Source: Leeuwenhoekiella parthenopeia
GTDB taxonomy: Bacteria; Bacteroidota; Bacteroidia; Flavobacteriales; Flavobacteriaceae
DNA: 64,000 nucleotides
NCBI RefSeq assembly: GCF_020782115.1
Contig: NZ_JAJGMW010000003.1
Coordinates: 186,001-250,000 of the forward strand
Reading direction: 5' to 3'
Shown here: positions 44,075 to 51,194 of the stretch, in pieces
Layout of the letters: every line of letters begins with the position of its first letter
How positions within the stretch are numbered: the first letter of the stretch is position 1
Translations under genes and position numbers: made by a program
Notes under the pieces: generated by a model
What the model was told of the DNA's origin: nothing
Seen by the model: only the letters and a program-made list of their open reading frames with translations
Database searches by the model: none

Positions 44075-44569
44075 TTAATCCAGCCTTGGGATGCGTAACA
44101 TCTGCCCCGGATAAATTTTGTCCGGATCTTTTAGCATAGGCTTATTGGCCTCAAAAATCACCGGATATTTCATGGCATTCCCATAGAATTTTTTAGCGAT
44201 TTTACTCAAGGTATCTCCAGATTCAACGGTGTGGAATTGCGCTTCAGGTTCTTTGTGCTCCACATCGATACGGTCGTCTACCTGAGCGATACCTTCAACG
44301 TTACCCACTACCAAAACCACTTTTTCTTTAGTCGTCTGGTCTTTGGCTTTACCTGCAACGATTACCATTTCTCCTTTAATATCAAGCTGAAGGTTTTCGA
44401 CCTCAAGACCTAAGTCCTGAATGGTTTCTTTTAAAGAAGCTTCTGCCTTGCGATTTGCTGCTTCTGAGGCGGCTGCTGCTTCCGCTTTCTTTTCGGCAGC
44501 TTCTTCAGCTGTACTTTTACCTATGCCTATTTTGGCTCCGGCGTTTTTAATAAATGAAAATAATCCCAT
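44075..44569 (-). CDS. BON-LysM protein (YgaU/Kbp-like)
   Basis: 164 residues. An N-terminal short helix (MGLFSFIKNAGAKIG) and an Ala/Glu-rich helix (residues about 18-45) precede a BON domain at about 48-105 (ETIQDLGLEVENLQLDIKGE, then VVLVVGNVEGIAQVDDRIDV). A LysM domain ends the protein (HTVESGDTLSKIAKKFYGNA, then IYPGQMLRIP). This is the architecture of Kbp/YgaU, which binds K+ in E. coli; LysM would bind peptidoglycan if exported. No signal peptide is evident, as in YgaU. Single gene. Confidence 0.9.
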   Translation of the reverse strand: MGLFSFIKNAGAKIGIGKSTAEEAAEKKAEAAAASEAANRKAEASLKETIQDLGLEVENLQLDIKGEMVIVAGKAKDQTTKEKVVLVVGNVEGIAQVDDRIDVEHKEPEAQFHTVESGDTLSKIAKKFYGNAMKYPVIFEANKPMLKDPDKIYPGQMLRIPRLD

Positions 44570-44729
44570 AATTTTTTGATTCTTTCCGGTTTCCCGGGAT
44601 TAGTTAGTCTTAATTGAAATGAAAATTACAAAATCAACACTTAAGACTGCGTCAAGACTTCGGTAAATCTATGTGAATATTTAAGCCCACACAGCTTCAT
44701 TCACCGCGTTTACCGCTACTTAAAACACA

Positions 44730-44763
44730 AAATCGCCCTGTCATTTACACGACAGGACGATTT
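44730..44763 (-). terminator. Terminator after the 309-residue lipoprotein gene
   Basis: AAATCGCCCTGTC and GACAGGACGATTT (44730-44742 and 44751-44763) form a 13-bp stem with one mismatch. On the minus strand TGTGTTTT follows. Confidence 0.8.
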
Positions 44764-44791
44764 CAACTAACTAACCAACCAAAAAATCTAA

Positions 44792-45721
44792 CTATTTACT
44801 TTTGCTTTTTGCCGTTTGCAACTGCTTAATACTTTGTTCAATTACAGCCTGCTTCAACCTGCTCTTACCTTCTTCGGGTGTTTTATAGGTTATATAGCCT
44901 TTTCCTCTAAAGCGGTATTCACTTCCCGATGCGGGGTGATACAGGGATATTGTGCTATCATCAAGGATTGATAATTCAAAAAACTCATTTTCAAAATAAT
45001 CATAATCTAGCGTAAGCGTCTTCAAGAGCGCGTTTCCGGCAACATTTTGCACATCATAAATACCGGTATAATCCCAATACAGATTATTCACTGAAGTACC
45101 TCTCACATCTTGCGAGCTCTGAAAGTTTCCACCCCCATTAGCCGGATAAAAGCTTAAAAAGTTTTCTGCATCAAACTCATTTGAAACCCCACTTGCCGAA
45201 GTATAAATCTTTTCCCAGGCTGCATATTCCTGCAAGAAGAAATGGATGTTGTCGTAAAAAATACGGTCGTAATCAAAGTTAGAACGCTGATAGCCTTTTA
45301 AGAAAAAGGAAGTCTGCGTAGGTCTGTGATAGAGTTCAATTGTATTTCTATTGACCTGGATCACTTCAAACGAATAAAAACCATCTATGTCGTGACTAAT
45401 ATCCAGATCGTAATCAAAAATATCATAATACCCTACTTCGATACCATATCCCGCACCCTGATTACCTATACCGGCGAGATTGTTATTTGCCCAGACATCT
45501 CCACTTAAAAATGAAAGCGTAAAGGCCTTCTCCATAAACGGAATATTGCCGTTACCTTGTGTCTGATTGATGTCTACGTACCAGAGCTCGTAGTCACTTA
45601 GTACTACAGATAAAGGTACTGCCGGTTCTATTATTTCATCTTCAATATAAACATCGCTCACACACGAAGTAAATACGCCAAGAAACAGAGCCAGGCCTCC
45701 AAGTAATTGTATTGCTTTCAT
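44792..45721 (-). CDS. Flavobacterial lipoprotein of unknown function
   Basis: 309 residues with lipobox FLGVFTSC (Cys20) and an acidic linker. The mature protein contains two similar beta-rich halves: LSDYELWYVDINQTQGNGNI with FMEKAFTLSFLSGDVWANNN, then NLYWDYTGIYDVQNVAGNAL with NEFFELSILDDSTISLYHPA. The internal similarity suggests a duplicated beta-sandwich. Relatives in flavobacteria sometimes carry the label 'nicotinic acid mononucleotide adenyltransferase', but the nucleotidyltransferase motif (GTFxPxHxGH) is absent here, so that label should not be used. Single gene with its own terminator. Confidence 0.75.
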   Translation of the reverse strand: MKAIQLLGGLALFLGVFTSCVSDVYIEDEIIEPAVPLSVVLSDYELWYVDINQTQGNGNIPFMEKAFTLSFLSGDVWANNNLAGIGNQGAGYGIEVGYYDIFDYDLDISHDIDGFYSFEVIQVNRNTIELYHRPTQTSFFLKGYQRSNFDYDRIFYDNIHFFLQEYAAWEKIYTSASGVSNEFDAENFLSFYPANGGGNFQSSQDVRGTSVNNLYWDYTGIYDVQNVAGNALLKTLTLDYDYFENEFFELSILDDSTISLYHPASGSEYRFRGKGYITYKTPEEGKSRLKQAVIEQSIKQLQTAKSKSK

Positions 45722-46008
45722 AATTGTTCTTCTTTAAGTTATCACTTCTGAAATCTTCTTTGCGCTATGCACCAAAGTCCTTCAGCTTAACTAATTCTTA
45801 GCCTTGACGTCTTGCCTGAATTGTACTATCAGGTATTCAAAGCCTGTGCCAAAAAATTAAAGCGATGTTTTTCAAGATTTTAGGTCCGCTTTAAAATCTG
45901 TACATTTAGGGAGAAGAAATTCTTAAAAAATCACCGTTATAAAATTGATTTTTAGGAAGCTGCTTCGTTTATAATCCTAACCTCATATGAGGTAAATCTT
46001 AAGTTATT

Positions 46009-46998
46009 ATGGCCTTAAAATTTGGTGTTATTGGGGGAGGTAGCTGGGCTACCGCCATTGTAAAAATGCTTTCCGAAAATCTGGATGAAGTAGGCTGGTA
46101 TATGCGCAGCGTTTATGCCATGGAGCATCTTAAAAAGGAACAACACAATCCCAATTACCTGAGTGCCGTAGAGTTTGATACCACGAGGCTCAAGCTGAGT
46201 AATGATATCAACGACATAATTGATTATGCAGACTACCTGATTTTTGCAATTCCCTCTGCATTTGTGGGTAAAGAACTTGAAAAGGTGAGCAGCAATTTTA
46301 AAAACAAAATTGTTTTTTCGGCAATCAAGGGTATCGTACCCGAAACCGGTAAAATCGTTGGCGTACACTTTCACGATGCTTACGATATTCCGTATGAAAA
46401 TATTGGAGTCATCACCGGACCCTGTCATGCCGAAGAAGTTGCCCTCGAGCGGCTTTCTTATTTAACCATCGCATGTGCTGATGAGGAGCACGCAAAAGTT
46501 ATGGCCAAACATCTGGGCAGCGACTACATCAACACCACAATCACTGACGATACTATAGGCACCGAATATGCCGCAATGCTTAAAAACATTTACGCCATTG
46601 CAGCGGGTATTGCCCATGGTCTGGGTTATGGTGATAATTTTCAAAGTGTGCTGATGAGTAACGCCATACGCGAGATGAAAAAATTCATCAAAAAAGTGCA
46701 TAAGATGAAACGTAACATCAATGATTCAGCCTATTTGGGAGATTTGCTGGTGACCGGGTATTCGGTATTTAGTCGCAATCGTATGTTTGGGAATATGATA
46801 GGTAAAGGCTATACCGTAAAAAGCGCACAGATGGAAATGAGTATGGTGGCCGAAGGGTATTATGCAGCCGAAAGCGCCTATAAAATCAAGGAGAAAACCG
46901 GAGCCAAAACACCTATAATAGATGCCGTTTACGAGGTTTTATACAAAGGAAAAGATCCTAAAAAGACTTTTAAAAAGTTAACGGAGAAATTGGATTAA
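46009..46998 (+). CDS. gpsA: Glycerol-3-phosphate dehydrogenase [NAD(P)+]
   Basis: Reduces DHAP to sn-glycerol-3-phosphate for phospholipid synthesis; 329 residues, cytoplasmic. The NAD-binding motif is FGVIGGGSWATAIVKML; FSAIKGIVPETGKIV and VITGPCHAEEVALERLS are the usual family blocks, the latter with CHAEE where many relatives have SFAxE. The catalytic lysine lies in EYAAMLKNIYAIAAGIAHGL. The C-terminal helical domain is complete. Single gene with no clear TAnnTTTG box in the 287-base gap upstream, in which I see nothing else. Confidence 0.95.
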   Translation: MALKFGVIGGGSWATAIVKMLSENLDEVGWYMRSVYAMEHLKKEQHNPNYLSAVEFDTTRLKLSNDINDIIDYADYLIFAIPSAFVGKELEKVSSNFKNKIVFSAIKGIVPETGKIVGVHFHDAYDIPYENIGVITGPCHAEEVALERLSYLTIACADEEHAKVMAKHLGSDYINTTITDDTIGTEYAAMLKNIYAIAAGIAHGLGYGDNFQSVLMSNAIREMKKFIKKVHKMKRNINDSAYLGDLLVTGYSVFSRNRMFGNMIGKGYTVKSAQMEMSMVAEGYYAAESAYKIKEKTGAKTPIIDAVYEVLYKGKDPKKTFKKLTEKLD

Positions 46999-47000
46999 AA

Positions 47001-47480
47001 TCAATCTTTATCCTTGATTCTTTGCAGTTCCTGTATGTCTAACAAATCTTTAGGCCTTCCGGATTTCACTTTGCTGGTAATTAAATCCTCATATGCCAAT
47101 ACCCTCCAGTTGAGTTCAAAATTATTTTCAGAAGTAGCAACTATCGAATCTTCATAAGCCTCATCAAAAGATTTATTGACTGAAAAATTAGTGATTAGCT
47201 CAAGATTTAAAGAGTCTGGAGAAAACTTTACCGAAATATTTTGCTGTTGCTTTTTTACAGCCTCCGGAAAATCGTCCAGATCGTATCCCAGTTCATTAAA
47301 AACCTGAACTAAGTTTTTAAAATTAGTCTCAGAAGTTTCTATCCAAAAATCGACATAGGCCGAATGCCTCTGTTAGCCGTGGAAATTTACCGCTCCGCCT
47401 CCCACCATTATTAGCCTGACTCCTTTACTCATACATAGCCTTAAGAAATCATGTATTTCATAATCCCATAAATTATTCAT
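47001..47480 (-). pseudogene. Inactivated nucleotidyltransferase (MNT/AbiEii-like)
   Basis: The minus-strand frame from ATG 47480 encodes 159 residues of a minimal nucleotidyltransferase (MNNLWDYEIHDFLRLCMSKG, then RLIMVGGGAVNFHG) but has one in-frame TAA at the next codon, followed by QRHSAYVDFWIE in the same frame to a TGA at 47001. In this family the segment normally reads as GYQRHS-A-D-x-D, so TAA replaces a Tyr codon and the first catalytic Asp is changed to Tyr (GAT to TAT). No frameshift was found. The ATG overlaps the stop of the small upstream gene by 8 bases. Clearly a recent pseudogene unless translated by readthrough. Confidence 0.85.
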
Positions 47481-47664
47481 TTTGAGATTTCTTTTCTAAA
47501 ATAAAATTAGACGGATTTGGCTGTCGTCGCCGCGACACAGGAAATTGGTTTACATCGCTGCAAAGTTTTAAAAAAGCATAAAAACGTTGTGAAGGACTCA
47601 ACTTAAGAAATGCTTGTTCCTGTGAGGCTTTACTTTCGGATTTTGTAGTGAATGTGATATTCAT
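47473..47664 (-). CDS. Small partner protein of the nucleotidyltransferase (possible antitoxin)
   Basis: 63 residues, intact. The sequence contains QAFLKLSPSQRFYAFLKLCS and ends with a basic region (SRRRQPNPSNFI). It is the usual companion of small nucleotidyltransferases in Bacteroidota, encoded just upstream and overlapping by 8 bases, which resembles a toxin-antitoxin arrangement. The partner gene is a pseudogene, so this protein has lost its local partner. No functional motif is recognised; the role is inferred from gene order. Confidence 0.6.
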   Translation of the reverse strand: MNITFTTKSESKASQEQAFLKLSPSQRFYAFLKLCSDVNQFPVSRRRQPNPSNFILEKKSQNE

Positions 47665-47686
47665 ACCACTAAAGTTAAGAAATAAA

Positions 47687-48082
47687 CTAGGATGCCAACA
47701 CCCCTTCTTTGGGCATCACGGGGATTGGCCCTGTTGTTTCATCAGAAATGGATGAAGCCTGAAAAACAAATTTCTTTTCAAAAAGGGTTCCGCCCAGAAA
47801 ATAGGTTACTGCAAACTCATTAGTCAACTCGAGCACACTATCTTCTATAAATTCGATTTTAGCATAGCCCTTAGCCGGAAGTAGTTGCAATTTATGCCGC
47901 ATCTGGCTGGTCACTTTTTGATCGTTGTAACCGTTAGAAACAATAAGCACCAGTTCCAGCGGTTCGTTTAGATCGTTAATGATATAGGCGTTCCAGTCAT
48001 TGGTGCGGTGGGTTTCATTAAACTCCTTTACAGCAGCCACATAAACGCCATCGCTTTTAGGGATATCTATATCCTTCCGCAT
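47687..48082 (-). CDS. Conserved flavobacterial protein of unknown function
   Basis: 131 residues without signal or membrane segment. The sequence MRKDIDIPKSDGVYVAAVKE, WNAYIINDLNEPLELVLIVS and MRHKLQLLPAKGYAKIEFIE suggests a beta-sandwich. Homologues near pheS are sometimes labelled phenylalanyl-tRNA synthetase alpha subunit by position; there is no synthetase motif here. It starts 2 bases after the small membrane protein gene and probably forms an operon with it. Confidence 0.75.
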   Translation of the reverse strand: MRKDIDIPKSDGVYVAAVKEFNETHRTNDWNAYIINDLNEPLELVLIVSNGYNDQKVTSQMRHKLQLLPAKGYAKIEFIEDSVLELTNEFAVTYFLGGTLFEKKFVFQASSISDETTGPIPVMPKEGVLAS

Positions 48083-48084
48083 AA

Positions 48085-48252
48085 TTAGTCTGTTTTAACC
48101 TTCCACATAATCCACAATGCCAGTATGGCTATTACCATTATTACCAGGAAAACACTCCCGATCATAATTTTAATAACGCCAATTGCAAAAGTCAGCACGG
48201 CAATTACCACTGCGACAAAAATGAGGAAACCTATTATACCATACTTTTTCAT
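48085..48252 (-). CDS. Small two-helix membrane protein (55 residues)
   Basis: ATG at 48252, TAA at 48085. The product begins MKKYGIIGFLIFVAVVIAVL and has two hydrophobic segments, residues about 5-28 and 31-49, ending WIMWKVKTD. Its placement 2 bases before the next gene and 46 bases after pheS supports a real gene. Resembles short membrane stress or lipid-linked proteins only in general character; no family recognised. Confidence 0.6.
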   Translation of the reverse strand: MKKYGIIGFLIFVAVVIAVLTFAIGVIKIMIGSVFLVIMVIAILALWIMWKVKTD

Positions 48253-48298
48253 AACCAGAATTTTAAGAATACATCCGGTACAAAAGTCGCTTTAAAAG

Positions 48299-49315
48299 CT
48301 ATAGGGCACTCTTAAATTGTTCCAAAAACCTCAGATCATTTTCACTAAGCAAGCGAATATCTGATATCTGATGCAGCAAAAGCGCAATACGATCTATGCC
48401 CATACCAAAGGCAAAACCGCTGTATTCTTTAGGGTCTATACCGCAATTGCTTAATACATTAGGATCAACCATTCCACAGCCCATAATCTCCAGCCATCCG
48501 GTTCCTTTGGTCATACGGTAATCGGTTTCGGTTTCCAGTCCCCAGTACACATCTACTTCGGCACTGGGCTCTGTAAACGGAAAGTATGAAGGACGCAGGC
48601 GTATCTTACTTTTCCCGAACATTTCGGTAGTAAAATGCTGCAAAGTTTGCTTTAAATCTGCAAACGAAACATCCTTATCTATGTACAAACCTTCCACCTG
48701 ATGGAAGAAGCAATGCGAACGCGCCGAGATCGCCTCATTGCGATACACACGACCCGGAGAAATGGTGCGTATAGGCGGCTTATTGGCTTCCATATAGCGT
48801 ACCTGCACAGATGACGTATGTGTGCGCAATAAAATATCGGGATCTGTCTGAATAAAAAAGGTATCCTGCATATCACGTGCGGGATGGTATTCGGGCAGAT
48901 TAAGCGCGGTAAAGTTGTGCCAGTCGTCTTCAATCTCAGGCCCTTCCGAAACATTAAAACCGATTCGGGCAAAAATATCTATAATCTCATTCTTAACGAT
49001 AGAAATAGGATGTCTTGAACCCAAAGAAACAAGATCACCGGGACGCGTAAGATCACCGTAAACTCCTTTTTCTTCAACGGTTTCCAGGTCTGACTTTAGA
49101 GCATCTATACGTTCCTGAACAACAGCTTTGAGTTTATTTATGGTCTGGCCAAACTCCTTTTTCTGTTCGTTTGGTACATTTTTAAATTCTGCAAAAAACT
49201 CATTAAACAGACCCTTTTTCCCTAAATACTTAATGCGGAAAGCTTCCACCTCATCTAAGGAGCTTGTGGTAAAGCTTTTTGCTTCGGCAATACGCTCTTT
49301 TATTTTATCTAACAT
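48299..49315 (-). CDS. pheS: Phenylalanyl-tRNA synthetase alpha subunit
   Basis: Class II synthetase catalytic subunit, 338 residues. The N-terminal coiled coil ([20 protein letters not shown]) binds tRNA. Motif 2 is [20 protein letters not shown] and motif 3 is [42 protein letters not shown] and [14 protein letters not shown] complete the active site. The beta subunit gene (pheT) is not in the window, as often in this phylum. A promoter box with a leader of about 90 bases lies upstream. Confidence 0.97.
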   Translation of the reverse strand: MLDKIKERIAEAKSFTTSSLDEVEAFRIKYLGKKGLFNEFFAEFKNVPNEQKKEFGQTINKLKAVVQERIDALKSDLETVEEKGVYGDLTRPGDLVSLGSRHPISIVKNEIIDIFARIGFNVSEGPEIEDDWHNFTALNLPEYHPARDMQDTFFIQTDPDILLRTHTSSVQVRYMEANKPPIRTISPGRVYRNEAISARSHCFFHQVEGLYIDKDVSFADLKQTLQHFTTEMFGKSKIRLRPSYFPFTEPSAEVDVYWGLETETDYRMTKGTGWLEIMGCGMVDPNVLSNCGIDPKEYSGFAFGMGIDRIALLLHQISDIRLLSENDLRFLEQFKSAL

Positions 49316-49344
49316 AGTTTAAGAGTTCAATCTGATGGCCCTTT

Positions 49345-49419
49345 CTTCAGCATCTGGACTGAAGTGGATAGTGACTTATTTATATAATGCCCTTACGGAC
49401 TTTTGAAGGCACAAATTTA
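49345..49419 (-). promoter_or_regulatory. pheS: pheS promoter and structured leader
   Basis: TAAATTTG (49412-49419, minus strand) matches the -7 consensus and overlaps the stop of the adjacent membrane-protein gene. The roughly 90-base leader contains a hairpin CTTCAG / CTGAAG (49345-49350 and 49359-49364). No T-box or Phe-rich leader peptide is evident. Confidence 0.45.
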
Positions 49420-50115
49420 GGAAATCCCTTCGGCTTGTGCTTTATTGTCCATGAAAATATAGTTGAGAATGCAAAACACAGCCATTCCGCCCAGAAGATG
49501 CCACAGCCAGTGGGTTCCCATCCAGAAGATATCAAACTCAAGACGCTGATCTATAAACCGGAAACCAATCGCACAGGCAAATATGATAAATCCCGAAAAT
49601 GCCCAACCCGCGTGCCTCCAGTGGGTTTTACTCAAATAGCCAACAACCGGTATTAAGATGGAAAGCGCGTTGATGAGATAACCCAGATTATGCTCAATAT
49701 TTTCAGGTACGGGCAAATAGCGCAATCCTATAAAAGCCGCTCCAATAGCGACGATAAACAATATGCGCTGAGGCCAGGTGTCTTTCCACTTAAAAATGAA
49801 ATAGAGAACGGCCAGAAAACTCAGTCCTCGTATGGGCACCCAGTCTAGTAACAGCCAAAGCTCTGCACTGCGCAGACCATGATAAAGCGTGCCGCCTACA
49901 TACCCTACAAAAATGAGCGGGATTGTGATCATTAAAAACCAATGCTGCCTGGGTTTGTTATAGATCTTCAAAAAGAAGTACAGGACGATAAACAGAAAAA
50001 TGAAATTACTGTAGGTATTAAATGGCTCTACAGGGAATCTGCCGGCGACCGTCTCTTTATAGATAGGCCCGGAATCGTTAGGAAACGTACGTTGTAACAG
50101 ATTTAAGAACAGCAA
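49417..50115 (-). CDS. Ceramidase-like (CREST family) membrane hydrolase
   Basis: 232 residues with about seven transmembrane helices. CREST superfamily landmarks are visible: the Glu-Asn-Ser region FPVEPFNTYSNFIFLF, the Ser/Thr-x-x-His segment GGTLYHGLRS, an Asp in LLLDWVPIRG and the C-terminal HxxWH in MGTHWLWHLLGG. These residues form the Zn site in alkaline ceramidases. Bacteroidota make sphingolipids and related lipids, so a lipid amidase is plausible; the substrate is inferred. The start is TTG (50115); no in-frame ATG is found before the family signature. Confidence 0.75.
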   Translation of the reverse strand: MLFLNLLQRTFPNDSGPIYKETVAGRFPVEPFNTYSNFIFLFIVLYFFLKIYNKPRQHWFLMITIPLIFVGYVGGTLYHGLRSAELWLLLDWVPIRGLSFLAVLYFIFKWKDTWPQRILFIVAIGAAFIGLRYLPVPENIEHNLGYLINALSILIPVVGYLSKTHWRHAGWAFSGFIIFACAIGFRFIDQRLEFDIFWMGTHWLWHLLGGMAVFCILNYIFMDNKAQAEGIS

Positions 50116-50126
50116 TGCCTGGCAGA

Positions 50127-50483
50127 TTAATGAATCAATTCTTTTTCTAAAAAGTAATTTACAATGGCTTCTTTCATCAGCAGGGATTGTTCCCCGGCTT
50201 TGAGGGGAGGTAGTGGCTCCAGCATTTCATAATGAGGCCAGCCCTCTTCATCCTGATAATCAAACCGGTAAAACCCAAAAGGCTCCAGTAAACGACAAAT
50301 GGCGATGTGCATTAAATTGATTTTATCATCTTTTTTAAAGCGCATTCCGGGTTTACCCAACTCCTGCACACCTATCAAATAGATAATTGCGTCCAGGTCA
50401 AGTCGCTCGCCGTCTGCAAAACGCGCCGCAAGCTTGGTGACTACCTGTTCCCAGCGCTCCTTAAGTTGTTCATCTCTTGCCAT
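50127..50483 (-). CDS. Conserved protein of unknown function
   Basis: 118 residues when started at ATG 50483 (MARDEQLKERWEQVVTKLAA); a longer in-frame ATG at 50531 would be read through the promoter box. Conserved-looking blocks are LDLDAIIYLIGVQELGKPGM, LMHIAICRLLEPFGFYRFDY and MKEAIVNYFLEKELIH. Soluble and probably helical. It lies 11 bases before the ceramidase-like gene, so an operon is likely. Function unknown. Confidence 0.75.
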   Translation of the reverse strand: MARDEQLKERWEQVVTKLAARFADGERLDLDAIIYLIGVQELGKPGMRFKKDDKINLMHIAICRLLEPFGFYRFDYQDEEGWPHYEMLEPLPPLKAGEQSLLMKEAIVNYFLEKELIH

Positions 50484-50487
50484 GCCG

Positions 50488-50495
50488 CAAATATA
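50488..50495 (-). promoter_or_regulatory. -7 box at the start of the conserved protein gene
   Basis: TATATTTG on the minus strand ends 4 bases before the ATG at 50483, so transcription would start at or next to the start codon and give a leaderless or very short-leader mRNA. Confidence 0.4.
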
Positions 50496-50590
50496 GTCAA
50501 GAAGCACTAGTCTTAAAGCTAATGTCTGCATGAAACGCTTCAGGCCTTTTTGAGTGGGCCCTGACTTTAGAAAAAATGTATATTTAGCCT

Positions 50591-51136
50591 ATGAATTATT
50601 TAGACATTATACTCGGAGTCTTTTTACTTCTGGGTTTATACAAAGGCATAAAAAACGGGTTGCTCCTGGAGCTGGCCTCCCTGCTTGCACTTATTCTTGG
50701 GGTTTATGGCGCCATTCATTTTTCATTTTACGCTGCAGATTATCTCAAGGACCGCGTAGAATGGGAACCTGCGACGCTTAATCTCATCGCTTTTACGGTG
50801 ACCTTTATTGTCATTGTACTGGTTATTACCCTGACGGGAAAACTACTCACCAAACTCGCCAAACTCATAATGCTGGGCATCCTAAACAAGATTCTGGGGG
50901 CCGTGTTCGGGCTTCTGAAATCTGCATTTATACTGAGTGTTTTGTTGATGTTTATCAACTCAATTACCGCACGATTTAATCTTATTCAGGAGGAAACCAA
51001 AGAAACCTCTGTGCTTTATCCGTTTGTTGAGCCAATTGCGCCGCTGGTGCTTCCTAGTCTTCTCCAAGAGATCGAAATCTTACGTAATGAAGAACCTGAG
51101 CAGCAAGAACCCCCTATGCAGACCGAAACCATTTAA
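50591..51136 (+). CDS. CvpA-family membrane protein
   Basis: 181 residues with four transmembrane helices: DIILGVFLLLGLYKGIKNGL, LLALILGVYGAIHFSF, IAFTVTFIVIVLVITLTGKL and a fourth around LGAVFGLLKSAFILSVLLMF. The KGIKNG turn and the GLLKSAF segment are typical of CvpA/YbaT-type proteins, linked in E. coli to colicin V secretion and to bile-salt tolerance. The C-terminus is a cytosolic or periplasmic Glu/Gln-rich tail (NEEPEQQEPP). Single gene with a strong terminator. Confidence 0.88.
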   Translation: MNYLDIILGVFLLLGLYKGIKNGLLLELASLLALILGVYGAIHFSFYAADYLKDRVEWEPATLNLIAFTVTFIVIVLVITLTGKLLTKLAKLIMLGILNKILGAVFGLLKSAFILSVLLMFINSITARFNLIQEETKETSVLYPFVEPIAPLVLPSLLQEIEILRNEEPEQQEPPMQTETI

Positions 51137-51138
51137 TT

Positions 51139-51172
51139 AAAAAACCCCGAGTGCAATACATCCGGGGTTTTT
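51139..51172. terminator. Bidirectional terminator between cvpA-like and sulP genes
   Basis: AAAAACCCCG and CGGGGTTTTT form a 10-bp stem (about 51140-51149 and 51163-51172) with a 13-base loop, with T on the plus side and A-rich DNA on the other. It serves both convergent genes. Confidence 0.85.
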
Positions 51173-51194
51173 AATTTTAATGAGCAGGCACCAT

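Noticed and set aside
44792-45721. Calling this protein a nicotinate mononucleotide adenylyltransferase
   Set aside because: It is a lipoprotein with beta-rich repeats and lacks the nucleotidyltransferase motif; true nadD lies at 42729-43316.
49316-49411. T-box or leader-peptide attenuator for pheS
   Set aside because: The leader has one 6-bp hairpin but no Phe codon run in a short frame and no T-box sequence; kept only as a structured leader.
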